Below, one piece after another: positions 1 through 8,104 of a stretch of 26,379 bases of DNA. Under the pieces are notes generated by a model. That model saw nothing but the letters and a program-made list of their open reading frames with translations. It did not search any database and had not been told where the DNA came from. This DNA comes from a virus, in the IMG/VR virus record IMGVR_UViG_3300009059_000052, positions 1-26,379 of that record, one strand, 5' to 3'. Position numbers and translations under genes: made by a program. Position 1 is the stretch's first letter, and each line of letters begins with the position of its first letter.

Positions 1-545
1 AGTGGGTCTAAATCTAAACCATTATCCATCATAAACATTGTAAGGGATACTAATTTATCTCTAAATTCTTTATTATGTTCTAATCCTTTTTTAGTGATGT
101 TAGATACTACAATTTTATCTTTATGTTTATCAACTTTAAAATCAGATGGTACTACATTTTTGATATGATCCTTATAGTAATCAACCCTATTAGAATCGGA
201 TGAAATGTTTAAATCTATATCCTGGTTTTGTAGTGGTTCAAAAAAATCATTAGAAGAAGGTTGTTGAGGAGTATTATCATGTCCACATTTGTGGCACATA
301 TATAAGTCACTTCCTCCATCTTTAATTTTCCAAGTCCAACCACATTCATCACAAACGATAGAATCACCTTGAATTTCCTCATCAACAAATGAAGTTATTT
401 CGTCACCTTCATACACATATGATTCTTCAGTTGAAGGTTTAACTTTAGATAAATCTAGTTTTTCTAAAATTGGGCGAATTAAATCAATAGACTTTTTAGA
501 GTATTTTTCTTCAAAATATTGTATCACATCAGATTTTTGAGGCAT
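1..545 (-). CDS. Zinc-ribbon protein, 3' end beyond the window
   Basis: The frame is open from an ATG at 545 to the left edge, giving 181 codons without a stop, so the C-terminus is missing. The first 60 residues are charged and helical (start MPQKSDVIQYFEEKY). A four-cysteine zinc ribbon follows, with C65-x2-C68 in CDECGW and C84-x2-C87 in CHKCGHDN. After an acidic linker comes a more compact region ending near the edge with a hydrophobic helix containing LVSLTMFMMDNG. The ribbon spacing and the CHKCGHDN ending are seen directly. I recall similar ribbons in other large aquatic phages ahead of a possible metallopeptidase domain, but that part would lie outside this window and is inference only. 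A copy of the ATATTTAT motif ends 15 nt before the ATG and overlaps the stop codon of the upstream nuclease gene. The function is unknown. Confidence 0.75.
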   Translation of the reverse strand, partial: MPQKSDVIQYFEEKYSKKSIDLIRPILEKLDLSKVKPSTEESYVYEGDEITSFVDEEIQGDSIVCDECGWTWKIKDGGSDLYMCHKCGHDNTPQQPSSNDFFEPLQNQDIDLNISSDSNRVDYYKDHIKNVVPSDFKVDKHKDKIVVSNITKKGLEHNKEFRDKLVSLTMFMMDNGLDLDP

Positions 546-560
546 AGCATACGTTTAGCT

Positions 561-568
561 ATAAATAT
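561..568 (-). promoter_or_regulatory. ATATTTAT motif, candidate late promoter of the zinc-ribbon gene
   Basis: The coding strand reads AATATTTATAGC. The 8-mer ends 15 nt before the ATG at 545 and its first base lies in the stop codon of the nuclease gene (568-570). It is one of nine copies in the window. No TTTG box lies about 20 bp upstream, so it does not look like a host-type promoter. Confidence 0.4.
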
Positions 569-1338
569 TAAATGTCTTCCCGTTTTGCTGTTGTTCTAAA
601 TGATTCAAATGAAGGAGATGATGTTGGGTTTTCTAAATCAAATAACTTACGTATTGTTTTAAAAATATCTAAGTTTTCTTCTTGTGTACGTTCTGATTCT
701 ACTACTTCCCAGCCCTTACCTTGCATTTTATCTTTTTTAGGACCACGTTTAGATGACTTTAGCCATAGTATTCCTTGGCGTTGAGCATCCTTCCCGTAAC
801 ATTCTTTATAACACTGCGTATAAACTGCGGTTTGCAATTCATATGTTGGTTGAATGTGGTTAGAAGTTTTAACGTCTAATACCCACAATTCATCATTAAT
901 TTCACAAATTAAGTCACAAGTACCTGCTACTTTTAATTCATCTGAAAATAAGTGTACTTCGGTTTCAATAAGTTTAGGTTTATGGGTTTCCCAAAATTCT
1001 ACAAAATGTAAAAACATCTGCCACACATCTGGGTTATGTTGTGGGTAACCATTTTTGTCTAAAAATTTTAATTCAGCCCCATTTAAATATTCTTCTACCA
1101 TTTCATGGACTTGAGTACCTTCTTCAGCTGCTTTTTTAACAATGTACTCTGAAGCGTACCCTACTTTTTTAAGCCAGTCCTCAAAGTGTCGGCCTTTGGG
1201 GTAATATCCTAAAACATAAGTTACAGATGGATAATAATTACCATTTCGTCTATAAAATCGTGAATCAGGTAATGTAATTTGTTTATGATCGTCAGATATT
1301 TCTAAAATGCGATTATAAGAATGTTTGATTGTACTCAT
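568..1338 (-). CDS. PD-(D/E)XK nuclease (RecB/Cas4-like)
   Basis: This 256-residue protein carries the PD-(D/E)XK nuclease core. An early helix holds H78 in GTQVHEMVEEY. G139-T140-x-D142 comes from AGTCDLICE, and D155-x-K157 comes from VLDVKTS. A following helix contains Q169 in YELQTAVY. This order is the RecB/Cas4/lambda-exonuclease-type active site, expected to bind two metal ions and cleave DNA. Its start codon overlaps the primase stop codon as ATGA, so the two are probably translationally coupled and work together in phage DNA replication or recombination. The C-terminal 40 residues are polar and look disordered. T4 uses unrelated proteins (gp46/47) for DNA ends, so the exact role, processing exonuclease or structure-specific nuclease, cannot be fixed from sequence. 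The fold is a confident call and the biological role is inference. Confidence 0.85.
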   Translation of the reverse strand: MSTIKHSYNRILEISDDHKQITLPDSRFYRRNGNYYPSVTYVLGYYPKGRHFEDWLKKVGYASEYIVKKAAEEGTQVHEMVEEYLNGAELKFLDKNGYPQHNPDVWQMFLHFVEFWETHKPKLIETEVHLFSDELKVAGTCDLICEINDELWVLDVKTSNHIQPTYELQTAVYTQCYKECYGKDAQRQGILWLKSSKRGPKKDKMQGKGWEVVESERTQEENLDIFKTIRKLFDLENPTSSPSFESFRTTAKREDI

Positions 1339-2267
1339 ACTAGTTCTAGTTTTTTCTCAAATAAGTTTGAGAAGGTTAATGGTTGAGTGGTTTGAATTAA
1401 TTTAGTAAAGTTTTCAAAACCCATTTCACTTGGGTCTTTATCTTTTAATTCTACTAAATATACTTCTTTACCCTCGTTTAATAGTTCTTCACAAAATGTT
1501 AAAGCTTGTTTAATAGCATCTTTATCCAATGCTATGTATATTTTTTGTACCTGTGAGGTAACTAGTTTTTTCTTTAATTTATCCTGGATGTTTTTACCTA
1601 ATAAAGGTATTACATTACGTTTAATGGCCATCATATCAAATGGTCCTTCACATAAAATAATAGGTACATTCCAGTTTATAAAAAATTCAAATGGAACAAT
1701 GTTTCTTGATACATTTGGATTCTTATATTTGGATCTAGAAAATTCTTCAAATCCTCTAGAAGTAAAATAATTTAAATTACCTTTTTCATCATATGAAGGT
1801 ATAACAATCATATTGCTATATGGGCCATGTTCGCAGTAACCAATTTGGTACTTAAGTATATCATACTTGGTGATACCACGGCGTTTTAGGTAAGCTAACG
1901 CGCGTCTACCAATGAGGTTATTGGCAGTCACATCAGTTAGCGGAATAAATTCTTCAGGCAATTTAACGCGCTCTAAATCGGTTTCTGTGTGTTCGGATTT
2001 AGAAGTACCTACTAAAGAATACAGGGATTGAAGTTTATCAGGTGTAACTTCTAGATGTTTAAATAAACGAGTTAATTTTTTACCTTTAGCATTACATACC
2101 CAACAATGCCAAGGATTGTCACCTTTAGCATTTGTATCCATATTAACCTCAAGTTTAGGTTTATGATGTTTACAAAATGGACAGTGATATGCTCTGTTAT
2201 TTTTAGAGGTATTTTTACCTGCTCCTAAGACAGAATCCACCAATGTTACTAACAGTTGATTTACCAT
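1335..2267 (-). CDS. DNA primase (zinc-binding plus TOPRIM, DnaG/gp61-like)
   Basis: The 310-residue protein has the two parts of a DnaG-type primase. An N-terminal zinc-binding domain uses C29-x2-C32 (CPFC) and C55-x2-C58 (CWVC). A catalytic core contains a TOPRIM fold, with the conserved glutamate at E207 in ILCEGPFD, D211 just after it, and the DxD pair D248/D250 in ALDKDA. A helix with GRRALAYLKRRGI before the core is typical of this family. The length is close to T4 gp61 (342 residues). The enzyme should lay down RNA primers for lagging-strand synthesis at the phage replisome. No helicase domain is fused to it. Its stop codon overlaps the start of the nuclease gene. The upstream GIY-YIG gene ends 23 nt away, and I see no promoter in that gap. 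The ATG at 2267 is the natural start. Confidence 0.9.
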   Translation of the reverse strand: MVNQLLVTLVDSVLGAGKNTSKNNRAYHCPFCKHHKPKLEVNMDTNAKGDNPWHCWVCNAKGKKLTRLFKHLEVTPDKLQSLYSLVGTSKSEHTETDLERVKLPEEFIPLTDVTANNLIGRRALAYLKRRGITKYDILKYQIGYCEHGPYSNMIVIPSYDEKGNLNYFTSRGFEEFSRSKYKNPNVSRNIVPFEFFINWNVPIILCEGPFDMMAIKRNVIPLLGKNIQDKLKKKLVTSQVQKIYIALDKDAIKQALTFCEELLNEGKEVYLVELKDKDPSEMGFENFTKLIQTTQPLTFSNLFEKKLELV

Positions 2268-2290
2268 ATTGTGGAATATATGGAAGAGAC

Positions 2291-2746
2291 TTAAGAAACA
2301 AAATCTCTTTTAAAAAACTTTCCTAATATATTGTCATTGTAACTGTCTACAAGTAAGACATTATACTGGCATTGGTAATGTAGTTCCCAATAAGTTAATT
2401 CTTTCTTGGTATTAACTATTTTAATGATATCTCTTTGGAATGCTAAGTTGCCTTTAGATTTTATTTCGGCAAGTATTTCTTTATTAGAACCCCAATATGT
2501 AGCCCAATCAGATTCTTTTTGTATTCTTTTTGTTGTTGCTTTACGACCAGGACCAGATTGTTCAGCTAATTCAGATTTGGTTAATTTTTTCTTTATATTA
2601 TGATAAAGACTTTTTTTACCAATATAAAATTTACCTGTTATCGCATTAGTAATTCTATAAATGAATCCAAAACTATTTTCCGGGAAGTCTTCTAAAGTAA
2701 TGAATTCTTTAATTTGAGTGTTTTCATATCGAAACCAGTTATTCAT
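2291..2746 (-). CDS. GIY-YIG family endonuclease
   Basis: The 151-residue protein has a GIY-YIG nuclease signature: G27-F-I-Y30 in the first strand, then K39-F-Y41-I42-G43 in the second. A basic helix around R73-R74 and a candidate catalytic glutamate at E121 (TYWELHYQC) follow. These enzymes cut one or both DNA strands. In phages they are often mobile homing endonucleases, but some are DNA-degrading or repair enzymes. There is no obvious separate DNA-binding domain at the C-terminus, as Seg-type homing enzymes usually have. The stretch WATYWGSNKEI resembles a sequence I recall from other phage GIY-YIG proteins. The gene sits exactly between the tail gene block and the primase, 2 nt after the last paralogue, a position compatible with a mobile insertion. 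Whether it is mobile cannot be decided here. Confidence 0.8.
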   Translation of the reverse strand: MNNWFRYENTQIKEFITLEDFPENSFGFIYRITNAITGKFYIGKKSLYHNIKKKLTKSELAEQSGPGRKATTKRIQKESDWATYWGSNKEILAEIKSKGNLAFQRDIIKIVNTKKELTYWELHYQCQYNVLLVDSYNDNILGKFFKRDFVS

Positions 2747-2748
2747 GT

Positions 2749-3603
2749 TTAAAAATTTAGATTTACTTGAAATAAAGCTTCGTTATTAAAATTTTTATTA
2801 TATGGTCTAGGGAGTTTAGCAGTTGCTAATAGCTCATTATTATCATTGTATAAACCAATTGTGGTGATATATGCTTGTGGATTTTCATACCACTCAGGGT
2901 GTATTATAATACCTGAACTACCTGAAATAAAGCTTGGGTTAGATGGGTAATTATATTCTAGGTTTCGAGTTCTAATAAAGACTGAATTAAGGGGAGTAAA
3001 GTCTTCGTTTTTAAGAATAAGGGTTGAAGATGCAGGGGTAGACAAGTTTTGGGAGCTTATGATAACTCCTATATCTGGGAATATATAGCCATATTCTCCT
3101 GTACCTACTCCATAAGAAAATTTTCCTGCTCCTGCTACAGTTCCAAGAACTAATTTATATGCTCTTCCACAATTGAATAATTGAGGAGATTCCATATTAC
3201 TATTATCAGTATAATTCCCAATTCTTAAACTACCAGGTAATAAAGCACTTTTATATTTGTCTCTAGCAATTGATATAATATTAAAAGTAGGTTGAGATGA
3301 TCCGTTCCAAAAAAATTCAGCATTATTATCCCCAAAAACTATATTGCGTAATTTACCATATACGGCTCTTGGAGTGCCAGAGCCATTTTTATTAGCAGAT
3401 GTTACACTATACTGTACATTAGATCTGTTACCTATAAAAATATTACTTATAGATCCTGGGTATATAATTTCAGTGCCTATTCCAGGAGTAGTAAATGTGG
3501 GGATATTATCAATAAAATTACCACTAGCATCCCTCCAACATGATGTTGAGGTAGAAACAATTTCTGAAGTAAAGTCTAAAGGATCTATTCTAGTTAAAGT
3601 CAT
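2749..3603 (-). CDS. Virion protein, paralogue 3 of 3 (tail periphery)
   Basis: This 284-residue protein shares its C-terminal half with the products of 3608-4591 and 4596-5597. The shared module includes FNY/YNYPSNPSF, ISGSSGIII, NPQAYITTIGLYNDN and ELLATAKL, and ends with an aromatic-terminated strand (VNLNF). The N-terminal part also matches the 333-residue paralogue (RIDPLDF at the start, RNIVFGDNNAEF, then LPGSLRIG). The composition is beta-strand rich, with Ser, Asn and Thr abundant. There is no signal peptide or membrane segment. I recall the YITT-GLYND-ELLAVAKL ending from virion proteins of T4-like marine phages. The place at the end of the baseplate block suggests a peripheral baseplate or receptor-contact protein, but that is inference. 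It is the shortest of the three copies. Confidence 0.7.
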   Translation of the reverse strand: MTLTRIDPLDFTSEIVSTSTSCWRDASGNFIDNIPTFTTPGIGTEIIYPGSISNIFIGNRSNVQYSVTSANKNGSGTPRAVYGKLRNIVFGDNNAEFFWNGSSQPTFNIISIARDKYKSALLPGSLRIGNYTDNSNMESPQLFNCGRAYKLVLGTVAGAGKFSYGVGTGEYGYIFPDIGVIISSQNLSTPASSTLILKNEDFTPLNSVFIRTRNLEYNYPSNPSFISGSSGIIIHPEWYENPQAYITTIGLYNDNNELLATAKLPRPYNKNFNNEALFQVNLNF

Positions 3604-3607
3604 AATT

Positions 3608-4591
3608 TTATCTATCTAAGTTTACAACTATTGTCATGTCTGTGGTTCTGCTAGTTGGTATAGGTTGTGATAATTTAGCTACTGCTAGTAGCTGTTGATC
3701 ATCATCATACAAACCAACAGATGTTATGTAAGGGGAAAATGAAGATCCAGTTACAAAATCCCATGCTTTTCCACTAGTATCTACAGTACTACTATTCATT
3801 GGACTAATATACTCTTTAGTAGAAAATATAGATGAGTTTAATGAGTAATTAAATTCACTTTCTCTAAGAGTACATTTATATTGGGTTTCATATATAACTT
3901 TAGAGCTTTGAAAACTTAAATTCATATTCATAAAAAACCAGCCAAATACAGATTCATCAAAAACAAGATCAGGGAATACTATTATTCCATGAGCGTAATT
4001 AATAATGCCTATTATCTGTCCGGCAAAGGCTCCATTAGTAATTACTAATCCTCCTTCTCCATTATCTTGTACTGTAATGGTTCCATAACTATCAACGGTG
4101 GCAATATCAGCACAAGAAAAACTAGTAGGATTTATGTAATCACCATATAAGGTACTAGGAATAGAGATTACATATAGACTTGTTGGGTCAGCATTAGGAA
4201 ACGATCCGGAGCGAATAAATCGAGGTTGATATAAAGTCGTATCTAAAAAATTATCAAATCTACTATGCACATTTAAAGTAGCTCCTCCGGCAATAATGTT
4301 ACCATTCATATCAGTTTGAATGGTTTCTCCTTCAGGGTTAGGGACTTGATTAGAATAATATAACTGTCTTATAGTACGATATACTTGTGTAAGTGTTACA
4401 TCTTGATAATCTGCAACAGTAATTCCATCAAATTCTATGTTTTGTTCATCATCATATGGAATGTTTGCCCCAACATATTTTTTTATATCAACAGCATCCC
4501 ATTGGGAATTCCCATTAAAAGTAAAACTTTTATGTGTAACTAAAGGTGTTATTATAACATCTTGTGAAGTAAGAGATTTGAAAGCACCCAT
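3608..4591 (-). CDS. Virion protein, paralogue 2 of 3 (most divergent)
   Basis: This 327-residue protein keeps the shared C-terminal module (SEFNYSLNSS, YITSVGLYDDD, QLLAVAKLSQP, then a final strand ending NLDR). Its N-terminal two thirds look unlike the neighbours: the start is MGAFKSLTSQDVIITPLVTH and it includes a long LTQVYRTIRQLYYSNQVPNP helix. It is therefore a mosaic, with a common tail joined to a different body. The body is Ser/Asn/Thr-rich and probably beta-structured, with no lysozyme or peptidase motif. It lies 4 nt after the 333-residue gene and 4 nt before the 284-residue gene, so the three are one transcription unit. A role in tail fibre attachment or host recognition is a guess from position and from the changing N-terminus. 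Confidence 0.7.
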   Translation of the reverse strand: MGAFKSLTSQDVIITPLVTHKSFTFNGNSQWDAVDIKKYVGANIPYDDEQNIEFDGITVADYQDVTLTQVYRTIRQLYYSNQVPNPEGETIQTDMNGNIIAGGATLNVHSRFDNFLDTTLYQPRFIRSGSFPNADPTSLYVISIPSTLYGDYINPTSFSCADIATVDSYGTITVQDNGEGGLVITNGAFAGQIIGIINYAHGIIVFPDLVFDESVFGWFFMNMNLSFQSSKVIYETQYKCTLRESEFNYSLNSSIFSTKEYISPMNSSTVDTSGKAWDFVTGSSFSPYITSVGLYDDDQQLLAVAKLSQPIPTSRTTDMTIVVNLDR

Positions 4592-4595
4592 TCAT

Positions 4596-5597
4596 TTAGA
4601 AATCTAATTTAACACGTATTAAAGCTTCTTTGGTAAAATCTTTTTTAAGTGGTTTTGATAATTTAGCTACTGCCAATAACTCATTATTATCATTGTACAT
4701 TCCTACAGATGTAATATAGGTTTGAGGATTTTGTATGAATGCATCATATATAATAACCCCTGAACTTCCAGAAATAAAGCTTGGGTTTTCAGAGTAATTA
4801 AATTCAGCATTTCTAGCTCTAACAAAAGCAAAATCTGATGTTACTGTTTCTTGGCTAAGGATACTAAAATCACAATCTCCAGCATTACTTAAGCAAGTAT
4901 TAGCAAAATCAAATGCATTATTTTCATCAGTACCTGCAGTTCTTGGGGTACTAAATCCTACCCATTCATTTATAGCTGCTGGGTTAAATAATATAACTCC
5001 TATGTCTGGGAGGAGATATCCAAATGCTCCTTGGGTGCCGCCTCTAGCTGCATTAGTAACTCCACTTCCATTACTACCTGATACTAGCTCAAATGCTCTA
5101 CCACAGTCTAAGTAAGTAACTGTAGTTACATCTCGGCTATTATCAGTTAGCCCCTGGCTTGCGTTGTTTTCAAGTAATATATTTAAACTCCCAGGGAAGA
5201 TAGCTTGTTTATAGCGAGCACGAGCTAAAGACACAACATAAAAATTAGGTTGTTCTACTCCTCCAAAATTAAAAGTAGCATTTTCATCACCATAAATTAA
5301 ATTTCTAAATTGTCCATAAATAGTACGGGAAGGAGTATTACCAGGAACAGAAGCATAATATGGTACAGTGCTGTCTCCATCTACATCCCCATATGCTACA
5401 TAAAATTGAGGGGCAGCAGTTGCGGATGTAGCGGTAGTTTGGTAAGCAGTAATATAATAATCACCGCTAGGACCAGATTGTTGAGCAGTAGAAAAATATA
5501 TGTTGCCAAGAGAAGCACTATTAGTAGACCAGGCAGGTCCCACAACTGAGTCAGCACTGACTATAAAATCTTCAGGGTCAAATCTTTTAAATGACAT
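4596..5597 (-). CDS. Virion protein, paralogue 1 of 3 (tail periphery)
   Basis: The 333-residue product starts MSFKRFDPEDFIVSADS, parallel to MTLTRIDPLDFTSEIVS of the 284-residue copy. It shares with that copy RNLIYGDENATF, LPDIGVILF and the C-terminal block FNYSENPSFISGSSGVII, NPQTYITSVGMYNDN and ELLAVAKLSKPL, ending VKLDF. The extra 50 residues compared with the 284-residue copy lie in loops (for example NASQGLTDNSRDVT and the stretch around CLSNAGDCDFS). Loop-length differences of this kind fit surface-exposed, variable parts. No enzyme motif is visible. It lies 18 nt downstream of the 219-residue structural gene. A structural role is likely, and the exact place in the virion is unknown. 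Confidence 0.72.
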   Translation of the reverse strand: MSFKRFDPEDFIVSADSVVGPAWSTNSASLGNIYFSTAQQSGPSGDYYITAYQTTATSATAAPQFYVAYGDVDGDSTVPYYASVPGNTPSRTIYGQFRNLIYGDENATFNFGGVEQPNFYVVSLARARYKQAIFPGSLNILLENNASQGLTDNSRDVTTVTYLDCGRAFELVSGSNGSGVTNAARGGTQGAFGYLLPDIGVILFNPAAINEWVGFSTPRTAGTDENNAFDFANTCLSNAGDCDFSILSQETVTSDFAFVRARNAEFNYSENPSFISGSSGVIIYDAFIQNPQTYITSVGMYNDNNELLAVAKLSKPLKKDFTKEALIRVKLDF

Positions 5598-5615
5598 TGG
5601 TTATTAATTTTTTAA

Positions 5616-6275
5616 TTAAGAATTTTTGTTAATTTGAACCGGAACTGTAATTCTGGCTCCACTGTCTCTACCTACTACGGTTAGGGTGGTTGAAATTTGG
5701 TTTACTCCTGTTGGGAATAAAATATTAATTGTAGTAGCGGCTAGATTAATGGTAGTACCAACTACGGTTTTAGACACGTTAGTTCCAAGAGTAGTTGTTG
5801 AATTTAACGCATTAGCTTGAGTTGTATTGATACCTACACCATTAAACGAACTCATTAATCTTACATCGGATATAGTTGCGCTATAACCAGAAGATTCACG
5901 AGTTTGAGTTCCACCTAAATAATTTAATGTTTGGGGGCTAATAGAAAGTGTAGCACCTTGGTTCAAAGTAATAGTAGTATAACCAAGATCCAAAATAGGT
6001 AATTTAGAAGTACCTCTAGGGAGAGTAGTAAGCAAATATTTCATTGCTTGTGTCTCATCAGGAAATGCTTCTAATAAAGGCATACCATCAATTGCTTGTC
6101 CGTAAAATGCAGAACCTTCAGGGTGGTTAGGATTATACATTGTGTAATCAACTTCATCATCTGCTAAGGCAAATTGTGTAATTCTAAAAGAACCATCATT
6201 TTTGGCTAACAATTCTCTACCTTTTCTTGTTAAGATAGCGTCTACTGTAACTATTGAATTATTAAGAAATCCCAT
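5616..6275 (-). CDS. Conserved phage structural protein (219 residues)
   Basis: The N-terminal 110 residues look strongly conserved in character: MGFLNNSIVTVDAILTRKG, ELLAKNDGSFRITQFALADD and LLEAFPDETQAMKYLL, then LPRGTSKLP. I recall this opening from proteins of many large phages, where it is usually labelled structural protein without a defined role. The C-terminal half (residues 120-219) is Thr/Ser-rich and looks like a beta-sandwich, ending in VVGRDSGARITVPVQ. There is no signal peptide and no catalytic motif. A copy of the ATATTTAT motif precedes the start with a 21-nt A-rich gap, so this gene may open a new late transcript covering the three paralogues. The gene lies between the 576-residue tail protein and the paralogues. 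Confidence 0.75.
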   Translation of the reverse strand: MGFLNNSIVTVDAILTRKGRELLAKNDGSFRITQFALADDEVDYTMYNPNHPEGSAFYGQAIDGMPLLEAFPDETQAMKYLLTTLPRGTSKLPILDLGYTTITLNQGATLSISPQTLNYLGGTQTRESSGYSATISDVRLMSSFNGVGINTTQANALNSTTTLGTNVSKTVVGTTINLAATTINILFPTGVNQISTTLTVVGRDSGARITVPVQINKNS

Positions 6276-6296
6276 TTTTTATATTATTTTTTTATT

Positions 6297-6304
6297 ATAA
6301 ATAT
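6297..6304 (-). promoter_or_regulatory. ATATTTAT motif, candidate late promoter of the 219-residue gene
   Basis: The coding strand reads AATATTTATAA followed by an A-rich leader. The motif ends 21 nt before the ATG at 6275 and shares one base with the stop codon of the upstream gene (6304-6306). It is the longest leader among the eight start-proximal copies. Confidence 0.4.
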
Positions 6305-8034
6305 TATGATATTAAATCTTGTTGACTTAATTTCGCTATTGTACTGTCATAACTATTAGCTAATTCTTGGCTAATAAATTTAGGTTGAACTATACCTGTA
6401 TATGCGTTTCCAGTGCTACTAGCTAGTTGGGCATATGTAAAACCTATATCAGAATTTACTTTTAGGTTAATAAAGGTTCCATCATTTACTAATCTATATA
6501 AAACAAAATGATCTAGCATTGATCCTGTAGGTACAGGAGGGTAAACTGTCAGAAATAATGTATCAGATTCTTCTACCTGTGTTACAGTATGTAAGTTATT
6601 TGGATTGTACTCAAATCTAATTTTGTCTCCTACTTGAACTTGGAAAGGAGTATTTACAGGATATGAAAGAAGATTAAATTTGTTTTCTGGGCTAAAAGCT
6701 GAGGTAAAGGTAAGGCCAGCTTGATCAATAACTGATTGTAAATCTTGTTTAAATACTGGAGAATAGCAATCATATAAGCCTGCTGAGGCAGTTAATACAC
6801 TGAAGTTGCTGCCCGTTAAATAGGCTCCTATGGTCCAGTATGGAGCATCAATAACACGAGGTCCATTGGTGTATTGAGGAATTCCAAGAAAACTGGTGTT
6901 GGCTGAGGTTAGAGTAAGTTTAGAGGTAGAGTTGGCTAAAGAGTATCCGGCAGGGACACGAGGTGAAACTTGTAATGAAAGTACATCACCTGCGTTAAAT
7001 TCTCGGAAGGGTGTTGTAAAACTAAATTGTTTTGCAACAGTTAAAATACCTTGAGTAGAAGAAGCAGGGAAATCAAACAATTTAGATTGACCAAATACTC
7101 CACCCCCAATTAGTGGAGATCCATTTAACATAACTTGTACAGACACTGGTATAGAACCCGGGTATCCAGCGGGGGCTGTGGCTTTTCTAATAGTAATGGC
7201 AAAATCAAAAATTACTCTAATTTGAACACTATTATTATATTCGTTTGTTGAAGTAGCAAAAGTATAAGTAGATTCAGTACTATCATAATCACCTAATGGA
7301 TTTGATACATCATCAGGAGCAAGTATTTTAAAAGGTATAAATGAGGCAGAAGGAGGAACAGATCCAGTAGTATATGATATATTTCTTCCAGAAGCTCTAA
7401 AATTATAATCTGGGGTGGTGTTGTATAGTTGGGTATTATCAACATTAGCAAAGCTCATAGTAGGGAGATATGCTCCTGTGGATGAGCCTGTTTCTGTAAC
7501 TATAATTTTTTCTAATCTTCCTATTCCAGTTATATCATATGTTCCGGCTAAGGCAGAATCAGTAGAATTAGTAGTACTTAATGGATCAGGACTAATCATT
7601 TTAACTACTGCTTGTTTACCTACTTCAAAATTACTTAACAAATTATTTAGTACTACCTGATCCTTAGCATCTCCAGTTTTAGGTAAATATGAATTTCCTT
7701 GAGAATCTACTAAATACTTAATCATGAATGCTGATTCACCTATAATTGTAGGGTCAAGGGTATTAGTAGCTTGAAAATATAAAAAATAGGTTTGATTTTG
7801 TTCTGCAGCAGGAAGAATATTGTATCCACTAGCATCTGTAGATGAGCCATTAAAATTTCCTTGGGCTGTTTCTAATATATCTAAAGAAGTAACTCCATCA
7901 TTATAATTATAATCTATATTTGTTCCTGGGAGAGTAAATGAGTTATATTGGGATCCTTCATATCTTATTCTAGACCAAGCAGTTGATGCATAATTAGAAT
8001 CTTCAACTGGGGCTGGGGTGCCTGATCCAGTCAT
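6304..8034 (-). CDS. Tail/baseplate-associated protein; true start uncertain
   Basis: From the first ATG (8034) the frame encodes 576 residues beginning MTGSGTPAPVEDSNYASTAW. The protein is rich in beta-prone, Ser/Thr/Asn segments and has no enzyme motif. The frame stays open upstream of 8034 to 8124 and the extra codons look protein-like (ELYVSPSYNTGILTPTNF). That stretch contains no ATG, GTG or TTG and runs into the end of the 1018-residue gene in the +1 frame. Either the real start is a rare codon such as CTG (8118), or the gene is read as an extension of the upstream protein by a frameshift, or the assembly has an indel. I recall the TPAPVEDSNY stretch from the middle, not the start, of larger phage proteins, which favours an N-terminal continuation. 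A structural role in the tail is inferred from position. Confidence 0.65.
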   Translation of the reverse strand: MTGSGTPAPVEDSNYASTAWSRIRYEGSQYNSFTLPGTNIDYNYNDGVTSLDILETAQGNFNGSSTDASGYNILPAAEQNQTYFLYFQATNTLDPTIIGESAFMIKYLVDSQGNSYLPKTGDAKDQVVLNNLLSNFEVGKQAVVKMISPDPLSTTNSTDSALAGTYDITGIGRLEKIIVTETGSSTGAYLPTMSFANVDNTQLYNTTPDYNFRASGRNISYTTGSVPPSASFIPFKILAPDDVSNPLGDYDSTESTYTFATSTNEYNNSVQIRVIFDFAITIRKATAPAGYPGSIPVSVQVMLNGSPLIGGGVFGQSKLFDFPASSTQGILTVAKQFSFTTPFREFNAGDVLSLQVSPRVPAGYSLANSTSKLTLTSANTSFLGIPQYTNGPRVIDAPYWTIGAYLTGSNFSVLTASAGLYDCYSPVFKQDLQSVIDQAGLTFTSAFSPENKFNLLSYPVNTPFQVQVGDKIRFEYNPNNLHTVTQVEESDTLFLTVYPPVPTGSMLDHFVLYRLVNDGTFINLKVNSDIGFTYAQLASSTGNAYTGIVQPKFISQELANSYDSTIAKLSQQDLIS

Positions 8035-8104
8035 TATGTCAGTAAAGTTAGTTGGGGTTAAAATTCCTGTGTTGTAGCTAGGGGATACATATAATTCAGA
8101 AGTT

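Noticed and set aside
560-567. TATAAATA on the plus strand at this and other gene borders, read as T4 late promoters pointing right
   Set aside because: It would drive transcription antisense to every neighbouring gene. The copies keep a fixed position relative to minus-strand start codons, so the motif is better read on the minus strand as ATATTTAT.
572-784. Plus-strand open frames opposite the nuclease, primase, tail and other genes (for example 572-784, 1534-1770, 5310-5549, 17652-17876)
   Set aside because: They lie within well-supported minus-strand genes, have no leader or neighbour of their own, and translate to low-complexity or Cys/Ser-biased sequences typical of shadow frames.
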